A stretch of DNA of 64,000 nt from DATHKG01 sp035489435 (GCA_035489435.1 DATHKG010000181.1), one strand, 5' to 3'; shown: positions 34,822 to 44,784, numbered from the stretch's first letter. The notes: generated from the sequence alone by a model not told the origin. Translations and numbers: made by a program.

Positions 34822-37170
34822 TCAATCCCTGGCCGAGATGCTTCTGCCGTAAACCTTATTTCCATAAACCTTTTTCACACCATACCCGTAGCTGTAACCA
34901 TATCCTTTTCTGATAAAACCCCTGGGTTTTATATCGTTAAAAACTATTGCGATGTTCTTTAAAGCATTTACTTTCCTGCTTTCCTGCACCAACTCGACCA
35001 TAGCCTTGGGCGTATAGTCATGCCGGACGATAAATAATGTCGAGTCACAATGTTCTGTAAGAAGATAAGCATCAGCCAGCGGATCGATCGGAGATGCATC
35101 GACAATTATGAAATCAAATGTTTTATTAAGATTTTCAAACAACCTTTCGATGTTTCCATTCAAGAATAATTCTGTTGGATTTACTTCCCCAACTCCGGCG
35201 GGAATAATAAACAGGTTGGGATAATCTGTTTCATAAACAATCTCATCAAAAGAGACTTCTTTGTTCTGCAGAAAATTTGCTACGCCTCTTTCTTTTTCCA
35301 GCCCATAGGTAGCGGATACCTGCGGGCTGCGCAAATCCATGTCGACCAGTGCCACCTTCCCTCCTGAAAAAGCCACGCTCAGCGCCAGGTTAATGCTGAC
35401 GAAAGTTTTGCCCTCAGAAGGAATGCCGGAAGTGACCAATATTTTTTTACTCTGTGAAAAACGATTGTTCAGCGTCAGGGCAACCCTTAACTGACAAAAT
35501 TGTTCGTTAAGATTTGATCGACTGGTATTACTGATAAAATGCGACGTTTTCCTATTTACCCTCATAATTTCAGCAATAACCGGTATATCAGTAATTGCCT
35601 CAATGTCTGAACGAAACAAAATTTTATTTGTCAGTATTTCCTTGATGTTTACAATGATAACCCCAATCAATAATGCAACCGCAGTGGCAACACCTATTAC
35701 GAATTTTTTGTTTGGACTTACAGGGCCGGGGGAAGCATACGCCCGTTCAATTGTTCTGCTATCAGCAATCGAGGAAGCATATGTTAATGCTACTTCCTCT
35801 CTTTTTTGCAGCAGGAAAGAATACACATTATTTTTGATGGTTTGCTGACGGCTAATATCCAACAGTCCCCTTTCATTTTTAGGAATGCTGCGGAGCATTG
35901 ATGTATACACACCAGCGCTTTTGCTCAGCTGGCTTCTCCCCGCTACTATACTGGCCCGTTGATTCTGAATATTCTCCAATATATGCGGTCGCAAATTCTG
36001 GATTTCATTTTCTAAAGAAATCATTGTCGGATGACCAGCCGGGACTGTCTTCTTTAATCGCTCATATTGCACCTGCGAATCAAATAATTTTTGCAATAAC
36101 TGAGAAAGCAAAACATCTTTAACACCCGTAATTGCAGGAACAATCCCGATCTGGGTATTTTTTGAACGCACATATTTTTCTGCCTCATCAAGCATAGATA
36201 GTTGCATATCCATATCCATTAACTTTTCATCATTTTCCCCAACACTTTGAAGATAAAGCTTGCCCTGCTCACTTAAATTGACCACGGCTTTTTCGGTTCT
36301 GAATCTTTGTAATTGGTCTTCAACGGAATCAAGTTCACGCACCACATGCGTCATACGATTTTCTACAAATGCAAGCGTATTAGCGGCAATCTGGTTTTTG
36401 TCATTAATGGCTTCCTGGTTATAAATATCGATTAACAAATTAAGTATGTCTTTTCCCCTTTCCGGCACAGCATCTCTGTATGTTAAGTAAAGTACTGAAG
36501 ACATCTTACCTGCCGGAGCAACATTTAGCTTCGAAGAAACATTGTTGAGTACGTTATTGACTGGGACAAGGGAGAAAAACAAAGGATACTTTGCATGCGC
36601 AACAAAATCAGGATTCTCCACAAACCGGACGATACCAAATGGTGCAGGTATCCATTTATTCAATGCATAATTTTTATCTCCGATGATCACCTCCTGTATT
36701 TTTCCATCGTAACTAAAGTCAACCCGGGGAATTTTTTGTATATTTTCAGTTTCCAGGATCTCAATGATAACAGGTGAAGATTTATAGGCTGACCTTTCTA
36801 TAATAGTACCATCTTCAAAAACAGGAGCATAAAGGCAAAGGCTATCTATCACCTTTCTCAATAAATCCTTTGACCTGACTACTTCTATTTCATTTTCAAC
36901 GATCTTGGTCAATCCATATCCGTTGATAGCATCTGATATTCTTTCGGCGTCTGCTCCTTTCTTTTCATCTTTTATTAAGATGCTGGCAGATACTTCATAT
37001 ATCGGCTTCGTTACGTACAAATATCCATAGGCAGCAATCCAACATATAAGAACTAGCAATACAAAAAGCGGCCAGTAAGGCAAATACTGGTTTAATAAAA
37101 GCTTAATGGAATTATTTTCTTTTTTCCCTGTCTTTGCCGATATGTATTTATTTTCCTGCATAAAATTCAC
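34822..37170 (-). CDS. Polysaccharide co-polymerase/tyrosine autokinase (Wzc-like)
   Basis: A 782-residue inner-membrane protein. It has an N-terminal Wzz domain with first helix ~33-53, a long periplasmic coiled-coil region (about 250-450), second helix ~500-520 (GVATAVALLIGVIIV), then a cytoplasmic BY-kinase. That kinase has Walker A VTSGIPSEGKT, Walker A' VALVDMDLRSP and Walker B FDFIIVDASP. The tail is tyrosine-rich (GYGYSYGYGVKKVYG), the expected autophosphorylation cluster. It sets chain length and couples polymerisation to export with the Wza-like gene 20 bp upstream. I saw no cognate phosphatase in the window. Confidence 0.9.
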   Translation of the reverse strand: MNFMQENKYISAKTGKKENNSIKLLLNQYLPYWPLFVLLVLICWIAAYGYLYVTKPIYEVSASILIKDEKKGADAERISDAINGYGLTKIVENEIEVVRSKDLLRKVIDSLCLYAPVFEDGTIIERSAYKSSPVIIEILETENIQKIPRVDFSYDGKIQEVIIGDKNYALNKWIPAPFGIVRFVENPDFVAHAKYPLFFSLVPVNNVLNNVSSKLNVAPAGKMSSVLYLTYRDAVPERGKDILNLLIDIYNQEAINDKNQIAANTLAFVENRMTHVVRELDSVEDQLQRFRTEKAVVNLSEQGKLYLQSVGENDEKLMDMDMQLSMLDEAEKYVRSKNTQIGIVPAITGVKDVLLSQLLQKLFDSQVQYERLKKTVPAGHPTMISLENEIQNLRPHILENIQNQRASIVAGRSQLSKSAGVYTSMLRSIPKNERGLLDISRQQTIKNNVYSFLLQKREEVALTYASSIADSRTIERAYASPGPVSPNKKFVIGVATAVALLIGVIIVNIKEILTNKILFRSDIEAITDIPVIAEIMRVNRKTSHFISNTSRSNLNEQFCQLRVALTLNNRFSQSKKILVTSGIPSEGKTFVSINLALSVAFSGGKVALVDMDLRSPQVSATYGLEKERGVANFLQNKEVSFDEIVYETDYPNLFIIPAGVGEVNPTELFLNGNIERLFENLNKTFDFIIVDASPIDPLADAYLLTEHCDSTLFIVRHDYTPKAMVELVQESRKVNALKNIAIVFNDIKPRGFIRKGYGYSYGYGVKKVYGNKVYGRSISARD

Positions 37171-37190
37171 TTATTCGCTTATTCACAAAT

Positions 37191-37979
37191 TTATTTATCC
37201 GCTATTATCCCTATTACAATTGCGACAAAAGACATTGCACTTAGCACTACTGGCCACCATTGTCTCGATGTGCTTGTGCCGGCAGCCTTAGCCTTGTTAG
37301 GTGCTACATAAATAATATCATTTGACTTCAGAAAGTAGTAGGGAGAAGTAAAAAGATCATCATCAGTCAGGTCAAGTCGTTTAGTAGTACGCGTTCCTGA
37401 TTCACTGTCACGAATAACCAAAATGTTGGTTCGGTTAGCATATGACGTGAGATCCCCGGCGACGCCTAGCGCCTCGAGAAGGGTGATTTTTTCCCCGGGT
37501 ACATTTATAACGGCAGGTCTTGCTACTTCGCCAAGTACAGTGATCTTATAATTTAAGTAACGGATATTTACAATCGGTTCGTACAAAAGATTTTTCTTAA
37601 TAAGACCTGCAGTGATTGTGTCTGTCAGTGTTTTTTTTGTCATGCCCGCCACTTTTATACTGCCGAGCATCGGGAATTGTATGTATCCTTCCTGGTTGAC
37701 TAAAAACCCGGATGCCTGAGATACTGTTCCCGAGTTTACGGCGCCCTGTGATGAAGAAATAGTATATAGATTAAAGGGCTGCGTTGCGTCCGTATTAAGA
37801 CTGCTAACTGATATACTTAAAATATCATTCTTCTGAATTACTGGCTCAAGGCTTTCAATGGAATACTGAATGGTAGTATCCTTTATTGAATTAAAACTCG
37901 TAACATCTTTTGTGTTAAAACAGGAAGGTAAAACTACCGAAGAAATAATCAGCAAATAAAGGAGGTGCCTGGTATTCAT
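37191..37979 (-). CDS. Polysaccharide export lipoprotein (Wza-like)
   Basis: Lipoprotein signal ending VVLPSC, then a Poly_export domain (IQKNDILSISVSSLN, about residues 50-65, and GYIQFPMLGSIKVAGMTK). An SLBB domain follows (NYKITVLGEVARPAVINVPG and TLLEALGVAGDLTSYANRTN). A C-terminal hydrophobic helix (VVLSAMSFVAIVIGII) is the membrane segment. It forms the outer-membrane pore of the capsule exporter. It is the first gene of the operon, so the operon promoter must be in the ~400 bp upstream. Confidence 0.88.
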   Translation of the reverse strand: MNTRHLLYLLIISSVVLPSCFNTKDVTSFNSIKDTTIQYSIESLEPVIQKNDILSISVSSLNTDATQPFNLYTISSSQGAVNSGTVSQASGFLVNQEGYIQFPMLGSIKVAGMTKKTLTDTITAGLIKKNLLYEPIVNIRYLNYKITVLGEVARPAVINVPGEKITLLEALGVAGDLTSYANRTNILVIRDSESGTRTTKRLDLTDDDLFTSPYYFLKSNDIIYVAPNKAKAAGTSTSRQWWPVVLSAMSFVAIVIGIIADK

Positions 37980-38378
37980 ATCTTTGCAATTAGCTTAAGT
38001 AAAAAACTGCTAAATCATAACAATCTGAGCCATTTTTTATAAGTCTGCAAAGGGTATAATGATTCATCTGTCACTACCTGGCATTTCCATAACAATGTGT
38101 ATTTCAATCGCGATATGCAAATAGATACACACAAGCTATGAGAGGAATAGCTTAGCCTGATTAGCATGGAAGACTTGAGTAATTCACAATATTATTTGTG
38201 TCAGCATCTCGTCTACCAACTTATCACCGAACAAAGTAAAATGGTGTATAAAATAAATTAGGGTTGTGCTTTAACAGGGCTTTGTTAAATTAGGGTTATG
38301 TTTTAGTTAAATTATTGTTATGTCCAAATTAAAAACACGCCGGCAAAGTTAATTGCCCATTTTTGCCCACAAGTCCCG
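37980..38378 (-). promoter_or_regulatory. Leader and promoter region of the capsule operon
   Basis: No gene is seen here. The segment must contain the promoter of the minus-strand capsule operon and the 3' flank of the regulator gene on its right. Two similar pieces, ttaaattagggtt(g/a)tg, occur at about 38256-38300, and a related ttaaattattgttatg follows at 38306-38322. These could be binding sites. I saw no exact TAnnTTTG box, so the start site is not placed. Confidence 0.35.
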
Positions 38379-39587
38379 TTATCCTTTTTCCATTGGCTTA
38401 GCTAATATTTCCGGGTAGGCGGTTACTAATTTTATAAATCCTGTTTGTTTAATTAAATAATCTAATTGTCCTTTCAGGAAGTCGTTTTTATGTAAAGATT
38501 GTTTTTGCAATAAGTATAAAAGCATGTTGAATTTTTTCGACAAAAAATAAAAGTTATTTACACTTATCATTTCAAACATTTCTTTAGCCTTTTCCGCCCT
38601 GCCAGTATTTTTTAATGCAATTGCATGAAAAAGATAAATTGACTCAAACAACTTTAAGTCAACATATGGCGGAACATAATTATTTCTTTTTTTAATCGCT
38701 TCGATAATATAAAACAAAGCCTCGTCGTATTGCTGTGTTAGAATGAGTGTTTCAGACAAAATAAATTCAAAATATGGAAATCCATACCTGATGTCTTTTG
38801 AATATTTTGTATCTAAATAATATTCCCTGGCCGCCGATAAAATTGGTTCGAAGTCATAGTCGTAAATTTCTGCCTGGTATAAATGAGATGCAAAGTATCT
38901 TCCACAAATAGAGGGATGAATTGTTTCATTGATACTGTATTGAATCAATTCCTGGCAATGATTATAAACTTCATCTTTTTGATTAGATAACCAGCTCCGG
39001 AAACAAAGCAGCGAGTGTCCAAATATTTGTGCCGGAGCATCTTTTCGTTCATGCAAATAATACCGCAATCCATCGCCATAATATCCGTTTAAATTATCAA
39101 TGTTTACAGATTGTTCGTAATAGAAAAATTGACCGTTGGCTGTTTTCGCGATCTGACTTTGAAACTCATCAATGACATGGGGCCACTTTTCGAGGTTATT
39201 GATAATTTCATGAATTAGATTTATGTAAGTAGTGTCATCTATCCCCCTTGTATTAAAATCCCTAAACAACAAAATCAAAAAATTCAATAAGTCAGGATCA
39301 GAATTTACATGATTTTTATAAACCTGTTCTTTATGATTGACAAGATCATCAAGCGAAGAAAAACCGCAGTATTTTGAAAGCAGGTTAAGAGTGAATGAGG
39401 AAGGTTGATATTTGCTCTTCATCAGGTGAAAAAAACGTCGCAGGGTATTTAAGCTTAATTTCTGTTTTGTTTGTTTGTATATATCGTTACTTAAATATTG
39501 ACAATCTGATGCAGTTAAAATCTTTCTTCCGAAAATTCTTTCAACCTCCTCTTTAATCAAGCGTAAACTCTGCTCACTCATACACAT
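38379..39587 (-). CDS. Bacteroidota HTH-like/TPR-like regulator of unknown function
   Basis: The N-terminal ~85 residues resemble a DNA-binding module common in Bacteroidota: ILTASDCQYLSNDIY, LSLNTLRRFFHLMK and YCGFSSLDDLVNHKE. The rest (300 residues) is all-helical with TPR-like spacing and many aromatic residues (for example ILTQQYDEALFYIIEAIKK and NTGRAEKAKEMFEMI). It may be a regulator. It lies upstream of the capsule operon on the same strand, so a role in capsule control is possible but not shown. Confidence 0.5.
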   Translation of the reverse strand: MCMSEQSLRLIKEEVERIFGRKILTASDCQYLSNDIYKQTKQKLSLNTLRRFFHLMKSKYQPSSFTLNLLSKYCGFSSLDDLVNHKEQVYKNHVNSDPDLLNFLILLFRDFNTRGIDDTTYINLIHEIINNLEKWPHVIDEFQSQIAKTANGQFFYYEQSVNIDNLNGYYGDGLRYYLHERKDAPAQIFGHSLLCFRSWLSNQKDEVYNHCQELIQYSINETIHPSICGRYFASHLYQAEIYDYDFEPILSAAREYYLDTKYSKDIRYGFPYFEFILSETLILTQQYDEALFYIIEAIKKRNNYVPPYVDLKLFESIYLFHAIALKNTGRAEKAKEMFEMISVNNFYFLSKKFNMLLYLLQKQSLHKNDFLKGQLDYLIKQTGFIKLVTAYPEILAKPMEKG

Positions 39588-40128
39588 AGATTTGATAGAT
39601 TAGAAAGTCGTGGTATCAAAATCCTGGGCAGGAATGTCAAATTTTAATGACTTTTATTTTCACAGTAACGTCTAAAAAAAGAAAAAGCTATATACCCTAA
39701 ACGGCTATATATGATCTCGCAAATATTTAATGGTCTATTACAGGTAGCACAATTCGGATTCGTTATTAAGCAAACCTATTGCAACTCAAAACCACCTGTC
39801 AGGTTACAAGCAAGTTCTATGTAATGACGACTTTTATGTCTGTTGAAATTGATAATGTTATGCTGTTTCCAAGTGTCAGGTAATGAAACAACTTAACAAG
39901 GTAGTTACCATAATGATCAGGATCGATAAGGTACTTGACAAAAAACTTTTTGTGGGAGGGATGGGAAGATAGATGTGGTTCTTCCAGGAATTAATTGCAG
40001 TATTAAACTTATACGAAAGTAACACTAATATTCCACAGCAAATCCATTTAATTGATCGGCGGTTCAGGCACTTAAATTAACCTTCAATCCTGGATCCTGC
40101 CGAAGTCATATTGTACTCAAGCCCTTAA

Positions 40129-40263
40129 TCACCCCCGATAATAAAAGAACTGTTCAGGCGGTTTTTCAGCATGGTGAAGTCAGTACCAAACCGGTCAGAG
40201 TTTTTCCCATCAGGAAATGGATTTGCAGGATTGTTTACATTGGCAAATAGCTGTAGTGTGGAA
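40129..40263 (-). pseudogene. Possible C-terminal fragment of an unidentified protein
   Basis: An open frame reads KDSTLQLFANVNNPANPFPD and further GKNSDRFGTDFTMLKNRL, ending at a stop near 40130. The composition looks like real protein, but there is no start codon or ribosome site and upstream the frame runs into the tandem array. I do not recognise the family. Confidence 0.3.
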
Positions 40264-40270
40264 TCCTTTG

Positions 40271-40439
40271 CACCCTTTTCGATAAGCCAACGGCTTTTCA
40301 ATAAGATAACGCCGTTTCAATAAGGTAGGGGCTTTTTATCAGGACAGTGGCTTTGCAATCAGATAATGGCTTTTCAATATGATAAAGGTTTTCCAATAGA
40401 CGGACATTTTTATCATGACGGGTTTTTCAATAAGACAGG
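40271..40439. repeat. Degenerate tandem array, about nine units of 17-20 bp
   Basis: Successive units follow the pattern ggctttTCAATaaGATaac: 40292-40310, 40311-40330, 40331-40348, 40349-40367, 40368-40386, 40387-40404, 40405-40420 and 40421-40439, with a weaker unit before them. Unit length varies by one to three bases, so the array is not coding in a fixed frame. It differs from CRISPR because there are no spacers. Confidence 0.65.
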
Positions 40440-40883
40440 AATGCTCTTTGGCCGACATTTCCACTTTACCACAGGTGGCTCTCCCACTACCTATTAAAAT
40501 ACTATGCCAACGATTCCATTGTGGAGTGGCCAGCTTGCTCCGGCAAACCAGGGCCACATATGCTGTGTGGTTTGCCCGAACCTAACAGGTTGGTCTTTAT
40601 CCCCCCTTGAATTTCCATTCACTCATTCCAACCTCACGTACTCAAATACCTGCAATTTCAGAACTGTATTGTTTATTTCCAGGACATTTCATCATATGTC
40701 CGTTCCCGCATGTCTTCAAACCAAACCGGGGATAGTTTCTTAATAGGTTGATTTAACTGGTAGTGACAGTTATCTTTGAACTTCCAATGATTACCGACCA
40801 GCCATTTTACCGGGCAACCGCTGGTTTTCATTTCAACATGTGTAAATTCATGGTACCCACATATACTAATAGACCAGCCAAAA

Positions 40884-41447
40884 ATGAAGATTAGCCAGAT
40901 ATTAGATAGCATATACCTTCTCCCTGAGAAGTCAAAATCGTTGTTGGAAGACACAATCAGCGAAGTCGATCATCCAAAAGGAAAAATTCTTTTAAAGGCA
41001 GATAAAATTGAAACGAATATCTTTTTCATAAAAAAAGGAATTGTGCGCGCATACTCACCCAAAGATGGAAGCGAGATAACTTTTTGGTTTGGAAAGGAAG
41101 GTGATACAGTACTCTCGATGAAAAGTTATGTTGCTTCTCAAAAAGGATATGAGAACATAGAGTTGCTTGAAGATTGCGGGCTTTTCAAATTGAAAAGTGA
41201 AAATCTTCAGAAGCTTTTTCTTGAAGACATACATATAGCTAATTGGGGACGTAAACTTGCCGAGAAAGAATTATTGAAAACCGAAGAGAGACTTATTTCA
41301 AGTCAATTTCGATCTGCTTCTGAAAGATATAGAGACTTGATGCGGGATCATTCTGACTTGCTTCAGCGGGTTCAACTGGGGTACATTGCATCGTATCTCG
41401 GCATCACCCAGGTTACCTTAAGCCGGATCCGTGCTGAAATCAAATAA
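40884..41447 (+). CDS. Crp/Fnr family transcription regulator
   Basis: A 187-residue regulator with a cyclic-nucleotide-binding-like beta barrel (KGKILLKADKIETNIFFIKKG and FWFGKEGDTVLSM) and a C-terminal helix-turn-helix, LGYIASYLGITQVTLSRIRAE (about residues 165-185). No iron-sulfur cysteines are seen. It lies 74 bp upstream of an SMR exporter gene on the same strand. In Bacteroidota such pairs are common and the regulator may control its neighbour. Confidence 0.85.
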   Translation: MKISQILDSIYLLPEKSKSLLEDTISEVDHPKGKILLKADKIETNIFFIKKGIVRAYSPKDGSEITFWFGKEGDTVLSMKSYVASQKGYENIELLEDCGLFKLKSENLQKLFLEDIHIANWGRKLAEKELLKTEERLISSQFRSASERYRDLMRDHSDLLQRVQLGYIASYLGITQVTLSRIRAEIK

Positions 41448-41521
41448 AGAATATATTTTTTATCATTTGTAAAATTTAAAGACCGGACTGTTTATCATCT
41501 TTGCAAACAAAATCATAGATA

Positions 41522-41848
41522 ATGAACTGGCTCATCTTAATTGTCGCGGGATTATTCGAAGTCGCTTTCGCGTCCTGCCTTGGCAAGGCAAAAGAAGCAG
41601 AGGGAAGTGCTGTATACTGGTGGTATGGTGGATTTTTACTCGCATTAATAATCAGCATGCTGTTGCTAATGAAAGCTACACAAACCCTTCCAATTGGCAC
41701 GGCATACGCTGTCTGGACCGGGATTGGTGCAGCGGGAACCGCTATAGTGGGAATTTTCTTCTTTAAGGACCCGGCTAATTTTTGGAGAATATTTTTTCTG
41801 ATGACGCTGATTGGTTCAATCGTGGGACTGAAAGCATCTTCACATTAA
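41522..41848 (+). CDS. SMR family small exporter (SugE/Gdx-like)
   Basis: A 108-residue membrane protein with four helices. The conserved Glu is in helix 1 (LIVAGLFEVAFASCLGKAK, E14), and TLPIGTAYAVWTGIGAAG forms helix 3. The motif and length fit SugE/Gdx guanidinium exporters better than EmrE-type drug pumps, but the split is not certain from sequence alone. It works as a dimer in the inner membrane, driven by protons. A box close to the Bacteroidota promoter (catcTTTG, at about 41501) lies shortly upstream. Confidence 0.85.
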   Translation: MNWLILIVAGLFEVAFASCLGKAKEAEGSAVYWWYGGFLLALIISMLLLMKATQTLPIGTAYAVWTGIGAAGTAIVGIFFFKDPANFWRIFFLMTLIGSIVGLKASSH

Positions 41849-42251
41849 AGGCTGGAATAAATTTTGTGTCCGTTGTCTTGCCACAAATTTCGCCTCGCTT
41901 TTCTTGCTCACGCGAGCGATTATGCGACAACATCTAAACCTTATGGCTTGCCTACAATTTCTCTCTTAAAACTTAAAGTATAAAGGTTCCAACATGGGAC
42001 CGGTAGATGCCAGTTGTATCGCCAATTGATGTATTCATCGGCGAAAAAGTTCCTCTAAAGTTGTGACTTCCCCGCGAGGTATTCACCCGAAAATTCCCAT
42101 CCCCTGTTCACTAATAACATGAGAATTATCGCGATGATCAGAATATTTTTGTTTCTAAATACTAAAATATTTAGTATTTTAGGGGCGGATTAAAAATTAT
42201 CGTTTCCGTTATTTGTTAGTTTTCTGTTACAGCTAAAAAAATCAGAACATC
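41849..42251. other. Gap with an AT-rich inverted repeat
   Basis: No gene is seen in these ~400 bp. The only structure is an inverted repeat (aaatactaaa - ata - tttagtattt) at 42157-42179, about 70 bp before the phosphoesterase gene. It resembles a small operator. Confidence 0.4.
42157..42179. promoter_or_regulatory. Inverted repeat resembling a BlaI-type operator
   Basis: Ten-base perfect arms (aaatactaaa and tttagtattt) flank three bases. The core ACTAAAATATTTAGT is close to the ACTATATATTTAGT box beside the blaI-like gene at 50 kb. It could equally be a weak AT-rich hairpin. Confidence 0.35.
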
Positions 42252-42806
42252 ATGGAAAGAGAAAATCTGTATTTTATGGCCCTGATCCCAAACGAACAAA
42301 TTTGTAATGAGATTGATGCTTTCAAGCGGGATCTTGCGCGCCGTTTTGAATCAACACAAGCACTAAAGGTCGTGCCTCATATCACTTTAAAAATGCCCTT
42401 CAAATTACCGTCTTCCAGGCATTTCGATCTATTACAATGGCTCCGGTGTTTATCGCTGGATATAACTCAGTTTAACATTGAATTGAAAAATTTTGGCGCC
42501 TTTCCCAATAGGGACCATCCGGTCATTTATGTGAATCCAATTACGACTATTCCGTTATTATCATTGCAACACGACCTTATCAGACGATTCTGGATTTCCT
42601 TTCCAAAATCCGTTTCTTTGAACCGCGAACTAAAATTTACACCTCATATAACAGTTGCATATAGAGATCTCAGACCCGAAAAGTTCGTGGAGGCCTGGAA
42701 AATATACGACACAGAGAAATATGCGGCTATTTTTGATGTAAATAATTTCCATCTCTTACAACACAACACAAAAAAGTGGAATATTTGCGATACTTATAAC
42801 TTTTGA
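42252..42806 (+). CDS. 2H phosphoesterase (2'-5' RNA ligase family)
   Basis: The 184-residue protein carries the two H-x-T motifs of the 2H fold: VPHITLKMPF (about residue 43) and FTPHITVAYRDL (about 137). Their spacing of ~95 residues is right for LigT/2'-5' RNA ligase-like proteins, which hydrolyse cyclic phosphodiesters. The biological substrate in bacteria is mostly unknown. It stands alone. An inverted repeat lies ~70 bp upstream. Confidence 0.85.
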   Translation: MERENLYFMALIPNEQICNEIDAFKRDLARRFESTQALKVVPHITLKMPFKLPSSRHFDLLQWLRCLSLDITQFNIELKNFGAFPNRDHPVIYVNPITTIPLLSLQHDLIRRFWISFPKSVSLNRELKFTPHITVAYRDLRPEKFVEAWKIYDTEKYAAIFDVNNFHLLQHNTKKWNICDTYNF

Positions 42807-43583
42807 AAAGGCACGGTAAATAAAGGACTTACAAGAAATTGCAAAAAATATTTGATGACCTTCCCGCGGCTCATTCCGCGAATTCCTCGTAGCAATCTTG
42901 CTTCCCCGTAATCATGAATATTATATTCGGATGCTGCTGAATGATCAGGTTCCATCATTATGAAAATCAGGGATAATATATTTTTGATGAATAATATTTC
43001 TATTCAACACGAGATTTAAAATTTGTCTTTTCTACATTACAAGTAAATTAGCGCTGTCAATATATGGCTGATCGAGCCCGATATAGGCGACTTTCAGCTT
43101 ATTGAATTCCATCGGCATTTTTTGTTGTCTCCAACTTTAATCGATCACATTCAGATAGGAAACTGTTTAATGGATTATCGGAATCAACTCACAATATTTT
43201 TAGAGTTTCCGCTCAAATTAATCATCTGTTCATGGAGTAATGTTCATGGAGTAAAATTTTAAACGTTTTTCTTCCCTTAGTGCAAGTGGTTTCGTTTCAA
43301 GTTACTCCATATAAACATCTCCCATGTAATTTTCAGAGATGTATATTGAGACTTGTCTTTATTATGTCTGATCAACCTTGAGGCAGGTCTTATGTAAATC
43401 CTTTATAGTAGCATTTATCTTTCTGACTCTAAATTATATAAAAACAGAATGACATAAAATGAGAACTCTGAAACGGTAGAATAATTTTTTCTGCAAGAAA
43501 TCCAAAAAACTGTTGTTTCGAAAAGTTTTTCTCTTATCTTTGCCCTCCCAAAATAACTACTTCAGGTAGAAAATAAGGGAGTT
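42807..43583. other. Gene-free gap upstream of tRNA-Asp
   Basis: About 780 bp with no convincing open frame. A 13-bp direct repeat (gttcatggagtaa) occurs at 43228-43240 and 43242-43254. The tRNA promoter lies at the right end. Confidence 0.5.
43513..43542 (+). promoter_or_regulatory. Bacteroidota sigma-A promoter of tRNA-Asp
   Basis: A TTG at 43513-43515 and TATCTTTG at 43535-43542 are separated by 19 nt. This exactly matches the phylum's TTG-N19-TAnnTTTG consensus. It lies 41 bp before the tRNA. Confidence 0.85.
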
Positions 43584-43657
43584 GGATCGGTAGTTCAGTT
43601 GGTTAGAATGCCGCCCTGTCACGGCGGAGGTCGCGGGTTCGAGTCCCGTCCGGTCCG
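43584..43657 (+). tRNA. tRNA-Asp (anticodon GTC)
   Basis: The 74-nt sequence folds as a cloverleaf. The acceptor stem is GGATCGG with CCGGTCC, followed by discriminator G. The anticodon arm CCGCC-CTGTCAC-GGCGG has GTC at 43618-43620, and the T arm has GGTTCGAGTCC. CCA is not encoded. A terminator follows 16 nt later. Its 3' end faces a broken integrase, so it is a likely integration site. Confidence 0.97.
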
Positions 43658-43673
43658 CAGATAATTTAGGTAG

Positions 43674-43699
43674 AACCCGCTCTGGTAGCGGGTTTTTCA
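43674..43699 (+). terminator. Terminator after tRNA-Asp
   Basis: The hairpin aacccgct-ctggt-agcgggtt is followed by TTTC and further T-rich sequence. It would end the tRNA transcript and may also serve the convergent integrase. Confidence 0.85.
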
Positions 43700-43701
43700 T
43701 T

Positions 43702-44706
43702 TTATGGTCTATCAGCAGGTCTATAATTTGATAGACTAAAACCGACGTGATACAAACCTGGCTGATTATCCCATAATTCCTTAATCATTGAAGCTTTCTT
43801 TATTTGGTCGGCCTTTATGTACTTTCTGAAAGACTTTTCTGATTTATGGCCGCTGATAGACATAATGAGATCTGATGGCGTCCCAGCCAGTTATTCATTA
43901 GTACAGAAGGAACGCCTTGCAGTGTGCGAAGATATCCAGGCATATTTGGGTCGTATTTCTTCCCGAATTTTATTTCCTCGTCTGTGTGATATGCTGACCG
44001 GCTCTTTTAAGCCTGCTGACCGGACGACTTCTTTAATGTAATAGTTGAAATTGACCATGCTGACCATTGGCATTTTCAACTCATACTTTTCTATTAAAAT
44101 CCTTTTTGCATCGGCTCTTAATGGGACTACCACGGTAGTGCCGGTTTTTTGTTGCTTTACATGTAGCATTCCATCCTTTAAATGATGAGCAGATAGCGTT
44201 GAATAATCGCTGAATCGAAACCCCGTTAGACATCCAACGATAAATAGGTCCCGGTATTTTATCAGTCCGGGTTTAGAAGACATGTCCAGGTGATAAATTC
44301 TCGATAACTCATTCCAATTAAGGAAAACACCATCAACATCTTTTTCCAAGATTTTAAATGCAGTGAGATCAACATGTGGAATTACCTTTTTCTGAATTCG
44401 ATCTTTGATAAATGTTTTCAGTTGCTTTACTGTCTTTCCTACCGTATTTATCTTAAGGCCTTTTAGAACGGTGTTCCTTCTCATTAGTGGGATATCAAAA
44501 GTGAGATATCTGACGAATTGCTCGTAGAAGACTGCATCAAAACTGTCGAACGCTACTTTGTATCCAATATGTTCCTGGAAGGAAAAGAGATGTTTCTTCA
44601 TTGTTTTAATAACAGTAAGTGTAGAGGGTGACACCATTGCTCTTTTATCTCTGAGATAGCATTCGATTTGATTAAACACGCATAGGCTGTTATTTTCGTC
44701 TTCCAT
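43702..44706 (-). pseudogene. Tyrosine recombinase (integrase), interrupted by one stop codon
   Basis: The intact part (271 codons) has a SAM-like N-terminal core-binding domain and the catalytic LTGFRFSDYSTL (Arg I) and SSHTARRSFCTNE (H-x-x-R). A TAA at 43891-43893 then stops it. The same frame goes on without a gap: LAGTPSDLIMSISGHKSEKS, then FRKYIKADQ with the catalytic Tyr, and ends at 43702. One nonsense change (Tyr codon to TAA) explains the break. The protein lacks its nucleophile as it stands. The family is the Bacteroidota mobile-element integrases. It points at the 3' end of tRNA-Asp, the usual layout of an integrated island. Confidence 0.85.
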
Positions 44707-44784
44707 TTGATTAAGATCCCAATTTCTTGGTAGGCTAAATTCCTTTTCAGGAATTGGATTGGACAGGTGTTATGCGCAAAATAG

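Larger units (their letters stand above)
39588..40883. other. 1.3-kb gap with decayed sequence and a tandem array
   Basis: No intact gene is seen. It holds a degenerate array of ~19-bp repeats (40271-40439). On the minus strand, a ~60-codon open stretch without a good start follows from that array to about 40130; it includes LQLFANVNNPANPFPDGK and SDRFGTDFTMLKNRL and looks like the end of a lost gene. Elsewhere the region is AT-rich and unremarkable. Confidence 0.5.

Noticed and set aside
40271..40439. CRISPR array
   Set aside because: Units are contiguous and degenerate with no unique spacers, and no cas gene is present in the window.
40673..40954. A 93-codon minus-strand frame
   Set aside because: It overlaps the start of the Crp/Fnr gene on the other strand, has no recognised domain and no ribosome site.
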